DNA of 64,000 nucleotides from Notolepis coatsorum. Lineage: Eukaryota > Chordata > Actinopteri > Aulopiformes > Paralepididae. The notes beneath the pieces were generated by a model. The model saw only the letters and a program-made list of their open reading frames with translations, had not been told where the DNA came from and searched no databases. Positions 12,313-22,609 of the stretch are shown here, in pieces (positions within the stretch are counted from its first letter, which is position 1; each line of letters starts with the position of its first letter). The stretch lies in the NCBI GenBank assembly GCA_963971535.1, contig OZ020589.1:48790312-48854311 (forward strand), in the 5' to 3' direction. The position numbers and the translations under genes were made by a program.

Positions 12313-12460
12313 AACCCCTAACTGCTCCCGATGAGCAGGTTGGCACCTTGCATGGTTGCCTCTGCCATCGGTGTGTGAATGTGTGAGTGAATGGGTAAAA
12401 TGTGAGGAACAAATTGTAAAGCGCTTTGGATAAAAGCGCTATATAAATGCAGCCATTTAC
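12313..12460 (+). mobile_element. tRNA-derived SINE, 3' half
   Basis: Continues the SINE begun at 6692: cccctaactgctcc, then a body ending in gcgctatataaatgcag. A short cattag repeat follows (12461-12466) and also precedes the 5' half (6686-6691), a probable target duplication. Confidence 0.83.
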
Positions 12461-12466
12461 CATTAG

Positions 12467-12989
12467 AATATTCAGATTGTACACCTGAAATTCAAGTTTT
12501 TCACAACATTATGAACAAATAGTAAGGTTCTGCACACTCTATGCAAGTTTCTTTAAATTATACAAAAGTTTCTTTAAATTTGCCAAACTCAAACACCTGA
12601 AAGGCTTATGGGTAATCTGGGACTCGGTAGATAGAACATCAGGCTTCCTCTCGACCCTCACTTCCTCCCACGTCCTGTCACATCTTTGCCATCTCCCACC
12701 TGCTCTCTGCTCTCTTCACCTCATACTTCTCCTTCAGTCCCTCCTCCCCTCATTATCGCTCCTCTCCTGACACGCTCCTCTCCTTCTATCTTCTCTTCTG
12801 TGAGCTTGTCTACCTATTTTGGTTCTTCTCCTGTTGTTCCCCCCCGAGCCATGCGGTACACAATGATTAATGACTGCTTTTGTTTGCTCTGTTACACTTT
12901 TTTCCTATTTTCCTCCCATCTTAAAGGGGAACTACGCCCTGTTTTCAAAATCATACATGTTATTTGTCTAAGATGCTCCAAAAAACATT
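12467..12989 (+). other. dok7 intron; possible MITE left end near 12922
   Basis: Pyrimidine-rich sequence, then ttaaaggggaactacgccc at about 12922, which resembles the end of a TTAA-target MITE. I could not find its opposite end. Confidence 0.35.
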
Positions 12990-13007
12990 AGTAAACATGA
13001 ACAACTC

Positions 13008-13489
13008 GGGCGGCTACGTGGCGTAGTGGGCAAGGCGCTCGCCACGAATGACGGAGACGCTGGGCTTGCCTGTTCGAGCCCAGCGCTCCACATTGCTTTC
13101 AGTTTAGCTGGCCGTCCATACTAATACACATTGGCCGTATTAGGGGGTGGGAAACTGATGGGTGGGGATCGGGCGTTGTGGACAGCGACTCCTACAGGTC
13201 GGTTGGTGCGCCTGCGCAGTAGAATCAGGAAGTGTCGGGGGCAGCGTGAGCCTCCCACGCGTTACTCCTCGCCACTGAGAGATCGAGCTGCGCAGGTGAA
13301 AAGATGCGACTGCTGTTACCTCAAGTACCGGAGGGGACTTGTGCTATGTATGACTTAGTCCACATTGCAGCCGGCTTGTGGGAGGCAAGAAACAGCGTTC
13401 GTGACAGGGGAGGGTTGAATTGGATGATACGAAAAATTGGGATGGGAGAAAATATAGAAAAATGTGAGAAAAAGTGGATTGAAAAAAAA
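13008..13489 (+). mobile_element. Full-length tRNA-derived SINE with 18-bp TSD
   Basis: The tRNA-like head has A-box-like gtggcgtagtgggcaagg and a B-box-like tgttcgagcccag. The body ends in an A run. Identical copies of agtaaacatgaacaactc flank it at 12990-13007 and 13490-13507, so both ends are fixed. It is a different family from the SINE at 6692. Confidence 0.9.
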
Positions 13490-13507
13490 AGTAAACATGA
13501 ACAACTC

Positions 13508-14990
13508 CAGAAAAGAGTGCTAAAGCTAAAATTTGTGATGTCATAAAAAAATAAAGTCTGGAGCTGCTCCATAGACAGTTCTGAGTATATGGGTAGATGT
13601 CCTGTTTCAGAACTGAGACCACTACTATAGAATAAAGCACATTTGGGTTTAAAAAAAGAAAACATTCTGTCCGTCCAGAAAATCACTCTCTTATACTTAA
13701 GTTTGAGACTAACTTCTCTGGTTTCTGGCTTTATGAGAGAGAGGCCTCTCCTAGGCCATGTAAATAACATATTGGAATTCTTAATTTAGGTGGTGTTGAC
13801 CTTCCATTCATACAATGTCTCGCCCACAGTAATGTAGATATTTTAAATAGACATTGTCTCCTCCCATCCAGTGCAGTCACGGTTTAGAAAACTACATTAC
13901 CCCAGAGCAGTGGCGCTCAGCTAGCTTCAGAGGATTGACACAGGTAAGACCATGCTACCCAATTCGAATGCTAGCAGAAGTCAGGGTTGGACTCGATTCC
14001 TTTTGGAATTCAGAACAAAAACCTTTGATGAGCGAGAGGATCAACATTCTATTTCTAACCAAACCCATTGTATGAACAACCATGTCTTGTTTTGACATTT
14101 TCTTTGGACAGCCAATGTATTTTTTTGCAGTTGTAAAGTCAATCCAAATTACTTGGTAGTGTGCATTTGATACAGTACATCACCAAAAAAAACACTGTTA
14201 CTCTGAACTTAAAACAGACTTACAGTTCTTAGACTGGATCACAGTGATCTGATTTTATCCTCAGATTTTTGCTGAATTAAATCGATCCCAACCTGTGGCT
14301 TGAGATGCTTGTCAATTGATCCTACTGTTTAACCAATTCTCATTTAAGAGACTCCACTTCTCCCCTCACAAATTTCCTTTCCTTGTTTCCCCCTCACTGT
14401 CCATGTCAGAGAGAGAGAGAGAGAGCTAGCACACTCAAACCAGCAACACCAGAGAGAGAGAGAAAGAGAGAGACACCACACTCAAACCAGCAACATCAGA
14501 GAGTAGGGATGGGTACCTTTCACATTTGAACCGATACGGTACTGGTAGCGGTACCTGTGAATCGATACCGGTACCCAGCGGTACCTTTTTTCGGTACTTT
14601 AGTCTCTAAAAATGTAATTTACCTACCTCAGTCGTGAAAAAAATATCCAAACTTCAAATAACTACACTTTCGACCGTTTTCAGACCAGCAACGTCAGAGA
14701 GAGAGACCAGCAATGCCAGAGTGAGAGAGAGAGAATATGAAGTAGGCTTTGTAATGATTAAAAAGACGAGAGAGAAAAAAGAAATCACCCTTGTTTTTGT
14801 CTGCATGTTGACAAGAGAACTAATGTTGACGTGTCATCACTTTCAAGACACTGGACAATAGAGCAGTGACATAATAACTATCCCAAAGCAAAACTGTGTG
14901 TGTGTGTGTCTCAGAGTATATGTGTGTGTGCAAGAGAGAGATGGAGAGAGAGACACTAATAACAAATAACCCTTATTTTTTCTTCTGTAG
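13508..14990 (+). other. dok7 intron; GA-rich repeats and one hAT end
   Basis: Mostly unique-looking. GA microsatellite with a ccagcaacaccagaga-like minisatellite recurs between 14400 and 14740. A single hAT-like end, tagggatgggtacc, begins at 14504 and is followed by ggtacc palindromes. TG repeats lie at about 14895-14935. No gene seen. Confidence 0.5.
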
Positions 14991-15039
14991 GTTACCAACT
15001 CTTCACAATCAGGGCTGTCATCCACAGCAGATAAATCAG
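14991..15039 (+). CDS. dok7: dok7 49-bp exon
   Basis: This short exon is too small to appear as an ORF. It is preceded by a strong acceptor (ttattttttcttctgtag) and followed by donor GTGTGT, which is the start of a TG repeat. It reads VTNSSQSGLSSTADKS plus one base. Forty-nine bases convert phase 0, left by the exon ending at 4800, to phase 1, needed by the exon starting at 15675; without it those two exons do not join in frame. The content is Ser-rich like the rest of the Dok-7 tail. The assignment is inferred from splice sites and phase and has no transcript support. Confidence 0.72.
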
Positions 15040-15674
15040 GTGTGTGTGTGCGTCTTTGTATGTGTGTGTGCGTGTGCGCACAGGTGCGTATATCTGCATG
15101 TACAATACATGTGCATAGCATAATTGATTTATATTGACGTGAGTTCTACATTGCTACCATGTTAATAGCACTTGATATTTTAAGCAGGTGGACACACTTA
15201 TTCTCACAGATCATGAATGCCATTTAAAAGAGTTCGTCATGCTCCTAAAGGAATACTTTCCTGAGCCCTTGGAAACAAGGATGCCTGTCACTACCTTTAC
15301 GACTCCCACCTTGTTTACATTTAATTCACTCTAGATGACAAATATAGGACTAATTGTAACCGCTCCATATTTTCTGTTGGCTAGCTAATCTATTGCTGAA
15401 GGTCAAAATAAAATTACGAAAACCCCTCTTTGATTAAAGTATGAGACGATTATGAAAATGTTATATAAAAGCAATAACCCTGAGGTCATGCTATATGGAG
15501 GGTAATTGGCACCATTGTGCTTGGCTTACGGCCTCATTTGTACAATCCCGCGGCACACCGGTGCCAATAAGTAGGATATATTGTAGCTCTCCCTCTTGTA
15601 TATTACAGTTTAATCATGAACAGTATTACAGTCGCTGAAGTCTAATGGATTCACAGGATTGTTTTCTTCCTCAG
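15040..15674 (+). other. dok7 intron, TG-rich then unique
   Basis: TG/TGCG repeats directly after the donor, then sequence with nothing recognisable. It ends with a strong polypyrimidine acceptor, ttgttttcttcctcag. Confidence 0.5.
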
Positions 15675-15836
15675 ACCCTCTCCCCAGACCGAGGGAGGAG
15701 AGAGACGGTGGTGCTGGTAGTGATGGTGGTGGTGGAGGGTTGGAGGCTCCAGAGAGATCAGAGCCTCCTCTACCCCCCTCCATCCCCCCACCTCCACCTG
15801 GCACACTGAGCCTCAGTAGACAAGCATCCATCTCTG
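15675..15836 (+). CDS. dok7: dok7 proline/glycine-rich tail exon
   Basis: 54 codons' worth of tail between acceptor ttcctcag and donor CTCTG|gtaag, phase 1 in and phase 1 out. It encodes PLPRPREE, a Gly-rich stretch, then PPLPPSIPPPPPG, a possible SH3-binding segment, and LSRQASIS, a possible basophilic kinase site. It joins in frame with the 49-base exon before it and the exon at 22854 after it. A weak alternative acceptor at 15631 would also keep the frame from 4800 but has no pyrimidine tract. Confidence 0.78.
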
Positions 15837-15890
15837 GTAAGACAGTGGTTTTATTTTTATTTTTTTTTAAATATATTTTTATTTCATTTT

Positions 15891-15990
15891 TTGGAAGAAA
15901 AGGCAGGATATATAATGCACATGTATGTTTTTATGTGCATTGTATGTGCATTATATGTATGTGCATTATATATCCTGCCTTTTCTTCCAA
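15891..15990. repeat. 32-bp perfect inverted repeat at L1 3' end
   Basis: Arms 15891-15922 and 15959-15990 are exact reverse complements (core ggaagaaaaggcaggata) with a 36-base spacer of tgcatt/atgtat repeats. In the L1 RNA it forms a stem-loop just upstream of the A-rich tail. Confidence 0.92.
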
Positions 15991-16243
15991 TTTTTTGCCA
16001 ATTACTTGCATTGGCTTGCCCCTTGCCTCATTTAAAATAAAAAACTCCTACCCCCTAACCCCTGCACCAACCACCGTTGACAAAAAATAAATAAAATAAT
16101 AATAGTAATAGTAACCCCCCCCCCAACCCACCCCGTCATAGGCCTGAGAAGAAAATTAATTGAACAAAAATGTCAACAAAGACCGAAAAAAAAAAAAATA
16201 ACTAAAAGGAATTATACAGATATAATTAGTTATGTCCTGCTAG

Positions 16244-19200
16244 CTATATATTGAAGGTCCTAACTTGATAGAGAATATGGTTCCAGCTATCTATTGTTTG
16301 ATATCTTGCCCCATTTAATCTAGCTGTAGAAAGCTCCATTGTTACAACATCAGCTAATAACTGTTTCCAGTGATTAAAGGGCAGAGAGTGTGGAGCTTGC
16401 CATCGCAGCGCCAACATTTTTTTTGCAGCAGTACTTCCTGCCAGCCAAAATCGTCTCTGAACAATACTTAAAGCTAAAGAATCATCATCATTAAGGAGAA
16501 GTAATTTGGGACAACAGGGAATATGTTTTTGTAATACTTTAGATAGATAATTAGTTATCTGTTCCCAGAAACTTTTAACTGTGGGGCATTCCCACATCAT
16601 ATGTGTAAAAGTACCAGTAGTATTTAGAGAACAAAGTGTACAGTTTGGTGACATAGCACGTCTCATTCTATAAGCTTTCTGGGGGGTTAAATATGTTTTA
16701 TGGACAAAATTGAAATGAATCTGCTGATGATTTGGGTTTCGTGATGCCATAGTAACATTTCCCCAAACTCTGGTCCAATTGATAGAGTGATGGTGTTCTA
16801 ATCCCAATTCTGTGCTCCACGATTGGATAACAGGTATTAACGAAGTACATCTTTGTGATGGATCTTTATAAATTATATAGACTTGTCCTTTGGAGAGACC
16901 TGCAGTTTTTTTAGAGAAAGTAATTAACGGGTGAGTAGTTGGTTTGGTCCATGGAACTCCATAGGCTCGCATAGCCGAGCGGAGCTGTAAATATAAAAAA
17001 AAGGAGGTGCCAGGTAAGTTATATGACTCTTTCAGATCTGAGAATGTTCTTAGACCATTGTCCTCCATAACATCGCCAAGTACATGAATGCCACAGTTGG
17101 ACCATGATTGAGCTACAAAACTGCGGCCTCCGCTAAGCAAAAACTGGTTATGAAATAAGGGAGTCTGTTCATGCCACTTAGTATCCCAATTAAGTAACTT
17201 TTCATATTTGCGCCATAAAGATATGGCATGCGCTATTATCGGACCATAACGTAATCTACATTGCTTTAGTGAAATATCTGTAAAGACAATGTCTTGTAAA
17301 CGAATCGGCGCCACAATATGTTTTTCAATATTAAGCCAGGGGGCCTCAGAATTTAAATTAAACCAACTCAACAGAGGACGAAATGATAACGCTTGAAAAT
17401 ATAACTTAAAATTTGGCACAGTTAAACCACCAGATTGCCGCTCATTTTGTAAGGTAGTAAGTTTAACCCGAGCTCGCTTGCCTCGCCATATAAATTTTGA
17501 GACTGCTCTATGTAAATTTTCCCAATGAGCAACAGGTGGGGCAATAGGGATCATGGAACTACAGAAGTTTACTCGAGGTAATATGTTCATTTTGATAATA
17601 GAGACTCTTCCGGAAAGGGAGACAGGTATATTACACCATCGATTGAGATCATTTATGATTGACCTAATGGTTCTATTGTAGTTTACGGACACAATTTTTT
17701 CAATTGAAGGAAATATATCAATACCAAGATATTTAAATTGTGTTACAACCGGGATCTCATGGTCAAGCACAGAGTTAGGAGTGGTTCTTAGGTACATTAG
17801 TGCTGATTTGGTCCAGTTTATTTTATAACTTGAAATTGAACTGAATTTTTCAAAGATTTTCAGGAGGCTTGAGAGAGACTGAGATACATTCTCCATATAT
17901 AACAAGATGTCATCCGCATAAAGCGAAATATGATGATCAGTAGAATTTACAGAGATTGGCTTAATGTTTTCTGATTGCCGTATAGCTTGGGCTAAAGGTT
18001 CAAGGGATAAAATAAACAAGCTTGCAGAGATCGGATCCCCTTGCCTGCTTCCACGAGTGATTTTGAAAGGAGGAGAACTAATATCTCCGGTTATGACACT
18101 GGCTGATGGATTAGAAAATATTATTTTTACCATATTTATAAAATTTTGACCTAGTCCCATATGTTTCAGTACAGCCCAAAGATAGGTCCACTCCAGACGG
18201 TCAAAGGCCTTCTCTGCGTCAACAGAGAGAACAGCTGACGACACTTTAGCTTGAGAGGCGGAGTTGACAATGTGAAGGAGACGTCGCAAATTATCAGACG
18301 AAAGCCTTTTTTTAACAAAACCACTTTGATCTGGGTGAATCAGTTTAGGTAAAAACTTTTCAAGACGGCAAGATAATACTTTAGAAAATAGTTTGGCATC
18401 TGTATTAATTAAAGAAATAGGGCGCCAATTAGAACACTGGTTTGGATCTTTACCTTTTTTTAATAAAAGAGAGATTAGGGACATATTCACGTCTCTCCCT
18501 AAGGAGCCTTTAGATATGGATATATTAATCATCTCAAGTAGTAGCGGGCCTAAGACGTCCCAGAACCGCATATAAAATTCAGGGGGAATGCCATCCCACC
18601 CTGGAGACTTGCCTTTATTCATATTTTCCAGAGATGTTTTGAGTTCTTGCAATGATATAGGAGCACCCATTAAACTTGATTCAACTGGTGACAAAACAGA
18701 GAGGTTAAGGCCACTTAAAAAGGATTCAATCTCTTCAGAGGGACGCTCGCCTTCTGTAGTATATAAATCATTATACAATTTTGCAAATCTTGTATTGATT
18801 AATTTTGGATCTGTAAGCAGCTCACCATTTTCTGATGTAACAGTAGTAATATTTCCTACAAGATCACTATTGCGTAGTTTGTTGGCCAATATTTGACTCG
18901 GTCGACTACCATGAAAGTATTGGTTTACTCTACCTTTATGGATGGAGGATTCGGCTCTTTTCCTGATAAGATCGTTTAGTTCACTCTTAACATTGGCTAG
19001 TGTGGCGGCAGTCTGTTGAGAGTAACGCCTCTGTTGAGATAGGTCCAAGGTAGACAGCATGGTTTCTAATTCCGATATTCGTTTTAGCTGAGATTTATTA
19101 AGACTTGAAGAGAAAGTAATAGCATTATTTCTGACAAAGCCTTTAGTAGCGTCCCAAAGTATCCTGAAATCATCCACGGAGTTATTATTAAACATTAAAA

Positions 19201-20008
19201 ATTGGGCTAGCTCAGACTGAAATTGCTCACAGAATGCTGGATTATCCAATAAAGAGCAGTTAAAGCGCCATCTTGTGGCCTTTTTCTTAGCCTGGCTGAA
19301 TTGAAATTGACAGAAATAGGCATGGTGATCTGATAAACTCATAGGTCGGATTTCAAATTTTTTTACGTCTGAAAATAAGGATGCTGATATTAAAACTAAA
19401 TCAATACGGGAAAATGATAGATGTCTATTAGAGAAAAAAGTATACTCCCTGTTGCCTGGATTATGAACCCGCCAAATATCAATAAGATTAAAGTCAGATA
19501 GCAAGTGCTTTAAAGCGTTTGTCGAGCGAGCATTATGATTAACTGCTTTTGATTTATCCCAGGTATGATCCAAAACAGAATTCATATCCGACCCAATAAT
19601 CAACTGGAAATCAGCTAGTTCCATTAGGATTTTATTCAATGATTGAAAAAAGTCTGGTTCATAACAGTTGGGTGCATAGACATTAATAAACGCAATTTTT
19701 TTACCATTATGAATACATTTTAGAAAAGCTATTCTTCCTTCTTGATCACTGCCTTTGCCTATGATGGTAATTTTGCATTTTTTATCAATGATTATAGCAA
19801 CCCCTTTGGTTTTATTCAAAGCTGAAGCAGAAGAAGCCACTTTATAACGCTGATTTTCTAATTTGTGCATATCTCTTTCAAGCAAGTGCGTTTCTTGAAA
19901 CATGCATATTTCAACTCGATTTCTTGATATAGTATCAAGACAGCTAGCCCTTTTAATGGAATTGTTAAGACCTTTAACGTTCCATGAAAAAATTGCTAAA
20001 GACGACAT
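16244..20008 (-). CDS. L1-group ORF2 protein (endonuclease-reverse transcriptase), intact
   Basis: This 1254-residue uninterrupted ORF is full length for L1-type ORF2. N-terminal endonuclease: FSWNVKGLN (about 7-15), QETHL, NVYAPN, a GSDMNS block, SRIDLVL and LSDHH. Reverse transcriptase: GWDGIPPEFY, NWRPISLIN, DQSGFVKKR, DAEKAFDRLEW, GSRQGDPIS, the catalytic LYADDILLY and FKYLGIDIF. The C-terminus has a CX2CX9HX4C knuckle (CTLC...H...C). The reaction is target nicking followed by target-primed reverse transcription. All expected catalytic motifs are present, so this ORF may be recently active, although its own ORF1 is broken. The start is the first Met, directly before SSLAIFSWN. Confidence 0.95.
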   Translation of the reverse strand: MSSLAIFSWNVKGLNNSIKRASCLDTISRNRVEICMFQETHLLERDMHKLENQRYKVASSASALNKTKGVAIIIDKKCKITIIGKGSDQEGRIAFLKCIHNGKKIAFINVYAPNCYEPDFFQSLNKILMELADFQLIIGSDMNSVLDHTWDKSKAVNHNARSTNALKHLLSDFNLIDIWRVHNPGNREYTFFSNRHLSFSRIDLVLISASLFSDVKKFEIRPMSLSDHHAYFCQFQFSQAKKKATRWRFNCSLLDNPAFCEQFQSELAQFLMFNNNSVDDFRILWDATKGFVRNNAITFSSSLNKSQLKRISELETMLSTLDLSQQRRYSQQTAATLANVKSELNDLIRKRAESSIHKGRVNQYFHGSRPSQILANKLRNSDLVGNITTVTSENGELLTDPKLINTRFAKLYNDLYTTEGERPSEEIESFLSGLNLSVLSPVESSLMGAPISLQELKTSLENMNKGKSPGWDGIPPEFYMRFWDVLGPLLLEMINISISKGSLGRDVNMSLISLLLKKGKDPNQCSNWRPISLINTDAKLFSKVLSCRLEKFLPKLIHPDQSGFVKKRLSSDNLRRLLHIVNSASQAKVSSAVLSVDAEKAFDRLEWTYLWAVLKHMGLGQNFINMVKIIFSNPSASVITGDISSPPFKITRGSRQGDPISASLFILSLEPLAQAIRQSENIKPISVNSTDHHISLYADDILLYMENVSQSLSSLLKIFEKFSSISSYKINWTKSALMYLRTTPNSVLDHEIPVVTQFKYLGIDIFPSIEKIVSVNYNRTIRSIINDLNRWCNIPVSLSGRVSIIKMNILPRVNFCSSMIPIAPPVAHWENLHRAVSKFIWRGKRARVKLTTLQNERQSGGLTVPNFKLYFQALSFRPLLSWFNLNSEAPWLNIEKHIVAPIRLQDIVFTDISLKQCRLRYGPIIAHAISLWRKYEKLLNWDTKWHEQTPLFHNQFLLSGGRSFVAQSWSNCGIHVLGDVMEDNGLRTFSDLKESYNLPGTSFFLYLQLRSAMRAYGVPWTKPTTHPLITFSKKTAGLSKGQVYIIYKDPSQRCTSLIPVIQSWSTELGLEHHHSINWTRVWGNVTMASRNPNHQQIHFNFVHKTYLTPQKAYRMRRAMSPNCTLCSLNTTGTFTHMMWECPTVKSFWEQITNYLSKVLQKHIPCCPKLLLLNDDDSLALSIVQRRFWLAGSTAAKKMLALRWQAPHSLPFNHWKQLLADVVTMELSTARLNGARYQTIDSWNHILYQVRTFNI

Positions 20009-20838
20009 TTATAATATGAAATAAAATAATTCAAAAGTATATGAATCTGTACTAATAGATAACCCAAATTTGGTCTTTGTTGACGAGATGCCCAAAGTAT
20101 GCACATAAGGGAAAAAAAGGCCCATATAACCCACCCCATCTTAACAAAAAAAATCTGTAAGAATTTTTAAAAACAGTACAAAAACTTCAAAAACAAAACA
20201 AAAAAAACAAGAAAAAACAAAGGTGATTGGTGCCCCTCCCACGTAGATCCTCCCCACCCTGTATATCTAACACAGGGTTGTGACATAGCTGCAAAAGGAA
20301 GCTCATCTCCTCATGTCCCAGTGGGTGGCTGTGTGCTGGTCGGGTCTCTGTGCAATTGGAGTTCAAGTTCAAGTTTCAAGTTTCTTTAATAGTTGTCATA
20401 CAGAAGTACAGAATACTTTTATACAAAATGCTTCTTACTGTTGCGCTCCAGAGACTGTGCAAGACAAGATAAGTATGAAATAAAATAACATAGTAAAATT
20501 AGAAGTAAAAAAAATGAGGTCAGTGTTCAGTTTAGACATATGTACAATGTTCGATGCAGAATAGACGTAGTTACCATACAATATACAATACTGTGCAGTG
20601 TACTAATATACAATACTATATAGTGCAAGGCAGAAATGGAGAAATGGGACGAGGTGCAATTTAGGTACAATTCACAGTAGGTGTACGAGTTGTAGTGCAA
20701 ATCCTTTATCAATAAATATAAAGTGTAAGTGTGTTTGTGTGATCTAAAGTGTGGAGAGTGGGTGTTGCAGTGTGTTGTTTGTTTGAGTGAGTGTGTGCGT
20801 GTGTGTGCTGTGTGCATTTGATGGTTGTTGCATAGTGA

Positions 20839-22086
20839 TTATTGTTCGTTTAGCAGCCTGATGGCCTGGGGATAGAAGCTTCTTCTGAGTCTTTCTGTAC
20901 TCGCCTTAAGACTCCGGTATCGCTTGCCTGACCGCAGCAGTTCAAAGAGGCAGTTGTTCGGGTGGCTCGAGTCCTTAATAATTCTCTTAGCCTTCCCCTT
21001 GCACCGCTTGTTGTAAATGTTCTGGAGGGTGGGAAGCCCCCCTCCAATTGTGCGTTCGGCTGAACGTGTCACTCTTTGTAGTCTGCTACGGTCTTGTGCA
21101 GTGCTATTCCCAAACCAGGAGGTGATGTTGCCGGTCAGGATGCTCTCTATTGTACATGAGTAGAAGTTCCTAAGGATCTTCTGACTGACTTGGAACTTCC
21201 TTAGGCGCCTGAGGAAGTAGAGGCGTTGTCGTGCCTTCTTCACAACACTGTCAATGTGTGTGGTCCATGTCAAGTCCTCGGATATGTGGGCTCCGAGGTA
21301 CTTGAAACTGTTCACTCTCTCAACCGGTGCCCCGTCGATGCTGAGGGGGCTGTAGTCCTTGACCCCCGACCTCCTGAAGTCCACAATCATCTCTTTTGTT
21401 TTGCTGACGTTCAGGGAGAGGCAGTTCTCCTGACACCACTGTGACAGGTTCTCTACCTCTTCCAGGTAGGCCCTTTCGTCGTTGGCAGAGATCAGGCCCA
21501 CCACTACTGTGTCATCAGCAAATTTGATGATGGTGTTGTTGTTCCGCTGTGCTACGCAGTCATGTGTGTACAGGGAGTAGAGGAGGGGGCTCAGAACACA
21601 GCCCTGGGGGGCCCCTATGTTGAGCGTGATGGATGAGGAGGTGCAGTTGCCGGCTCTTACCACCTGGGGTCTGCCCGTCAGGAAGTCCAAGACTTCTACT
21701 TTTTTTTTGTACTAGTAAGGGTCGGGGAAGGGTTAGTAATTGTTTAGTTAGGAAATGTAATTTACATATTTATAACTTGCATTTTACAACTGTATGTAAA
21801 TGAAATGTTAAAAGCAAATAAAAGATAATAATTGAAAGAAAAAAAAGGAAGTCCAAGACCCACTGGCAGAGGTCATAGTTCAAGCCCAGGTCCCTGAGCT
21901 TGGCTATGAGTTTGGAGGGGACTATGGTATTGAATGCTGAGCTGTAGTCGATGAACAGCATTCTCACATAGTTCCCCTGCCTCTTGTCCAGGTGTGATGC
22001 TGCTGTGTGCAGCACATGGGCTATGGCGTCCTCCGTGGACCTGTTGGGGCGATATGCAAATTGCAGAGGGTCCAGGTTGATGGGGA
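20839..22086 (-). pseudogene. Rex1-like reverse transcriptase, C-terminal half, interrupted
   Basis: The fragment opens with [16 protein letters not shown], then [16 protein letters not shown]. It is split by 153 inserted bases and resumes as DFLTGRPQVVRAG, GAPQGCVLSPLLYSLYTHD, the catalytic KFADDTVVV and FKYLGAHIS. It ends with a conserved C-terminus (FYPQAIRLLNEQ). This RT style is typical of the Rex1/CR1-like LINEs of teleosts. It lacks the N-terminus and endonuclease. Confidence 0.88.
21694..21846 (+). mobile_element. Small retroposon with 13-bp TSD and A tail
   Basis: The direct repeat ggaagtccaagac flanks it at 21681-21693 and 21847-21859. It contains aataaaag near the end and an A-rich 3' end, so an RNA copy was inserted on the + strand. 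The source is not recognised; it may be a truncated LINE 3' end. Confidence 0.85.
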
Positions 22087-22609
22087 TTCTGCTGCTTGTC
22101 GAACAATCTTTCTTTTGACCTCAAGACTGTATAGCCTCGCAATCATGCAACGAGGAGCATTCTTCACGGGGCCCGTGCGGTGCGCCACACACACGACTGG
22201 AGCGGGTCCAATAAAGTCATCTCCAAACATCTCATACAGGAGCTTGGTGGTATAGGCAGTGGGGTTGCCAGCTTCAATACCAGCAGAGAGCCCGAAAATT
22301 CTTATATTAAACTTTCGGCTGTGATTCTCGAGCTGTTCCGTCTTCTGTCGCAGACGTTTATTTTCTTCCATTATCGCATTCTGGCGACGCTCCAGCTCAG
22401 AGATTCTCACATCAGCTTCCACACTGGCCTGGTCGTGGTCATTCATTCTGTCAATACAGGAGCCCATCTGGGTCTTTAGCTTATCCAGACTTGTTAACTG
22501 AAGCCAATTTAATATCCAAGGCTGAAGTGATTTCTTCTCTAACAATTTCACGCATTACCGTAGCCATTTCAGCAGTGAAAGATTTACCGTGGCGCGTGCC
22601 TTGAGCCAT
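22087..22609 (-). pseudogene. L1 ORF1 (RNA-binding), N-terminal part, frameshifted
   Basis: It starts MAQGTRHGKSFTAEM and after about 40 residues shifts frame near 22500. It continues with a coiled-coil-like region (ISELERRQNAIMEENKRLR) and the RRM-type start FNIRIFGL, then [16 protein letters not shown]. There it is cut by the Rex1-like insertion. The C-terminal part of ORF1 is not recognisable on the far side (20009-20360), so it was probably lost. Confidence 0.85.

Larger units (their letters stand above)
20361..22086 (-). mobile_element. Rex1/CR1-like LINE fragment nested in L1 ORF1
   Basis: A 5'-truncated LINE whose first coding bases follow directly on L1 ORF1 sequence at about 22086. 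It carries the C-terminal half of an RT and a 3' UTR ending in cttgaa-type repeats (20361-20385, - strand). The tail is the same as in the fragment at 42017-42074. No convincing target duplication. It is interrupted by the retroposon at 21694-21846. Confidence 0.88.

Noticed and set aside
15632..15674. Extension of the dok7 exon to an acceptor at 15631
   Set aside because: It would keep the frame from 4800 but has no pyrimidine tract, whereas 15674 has a strong one and the 49-base exon explains the phase.
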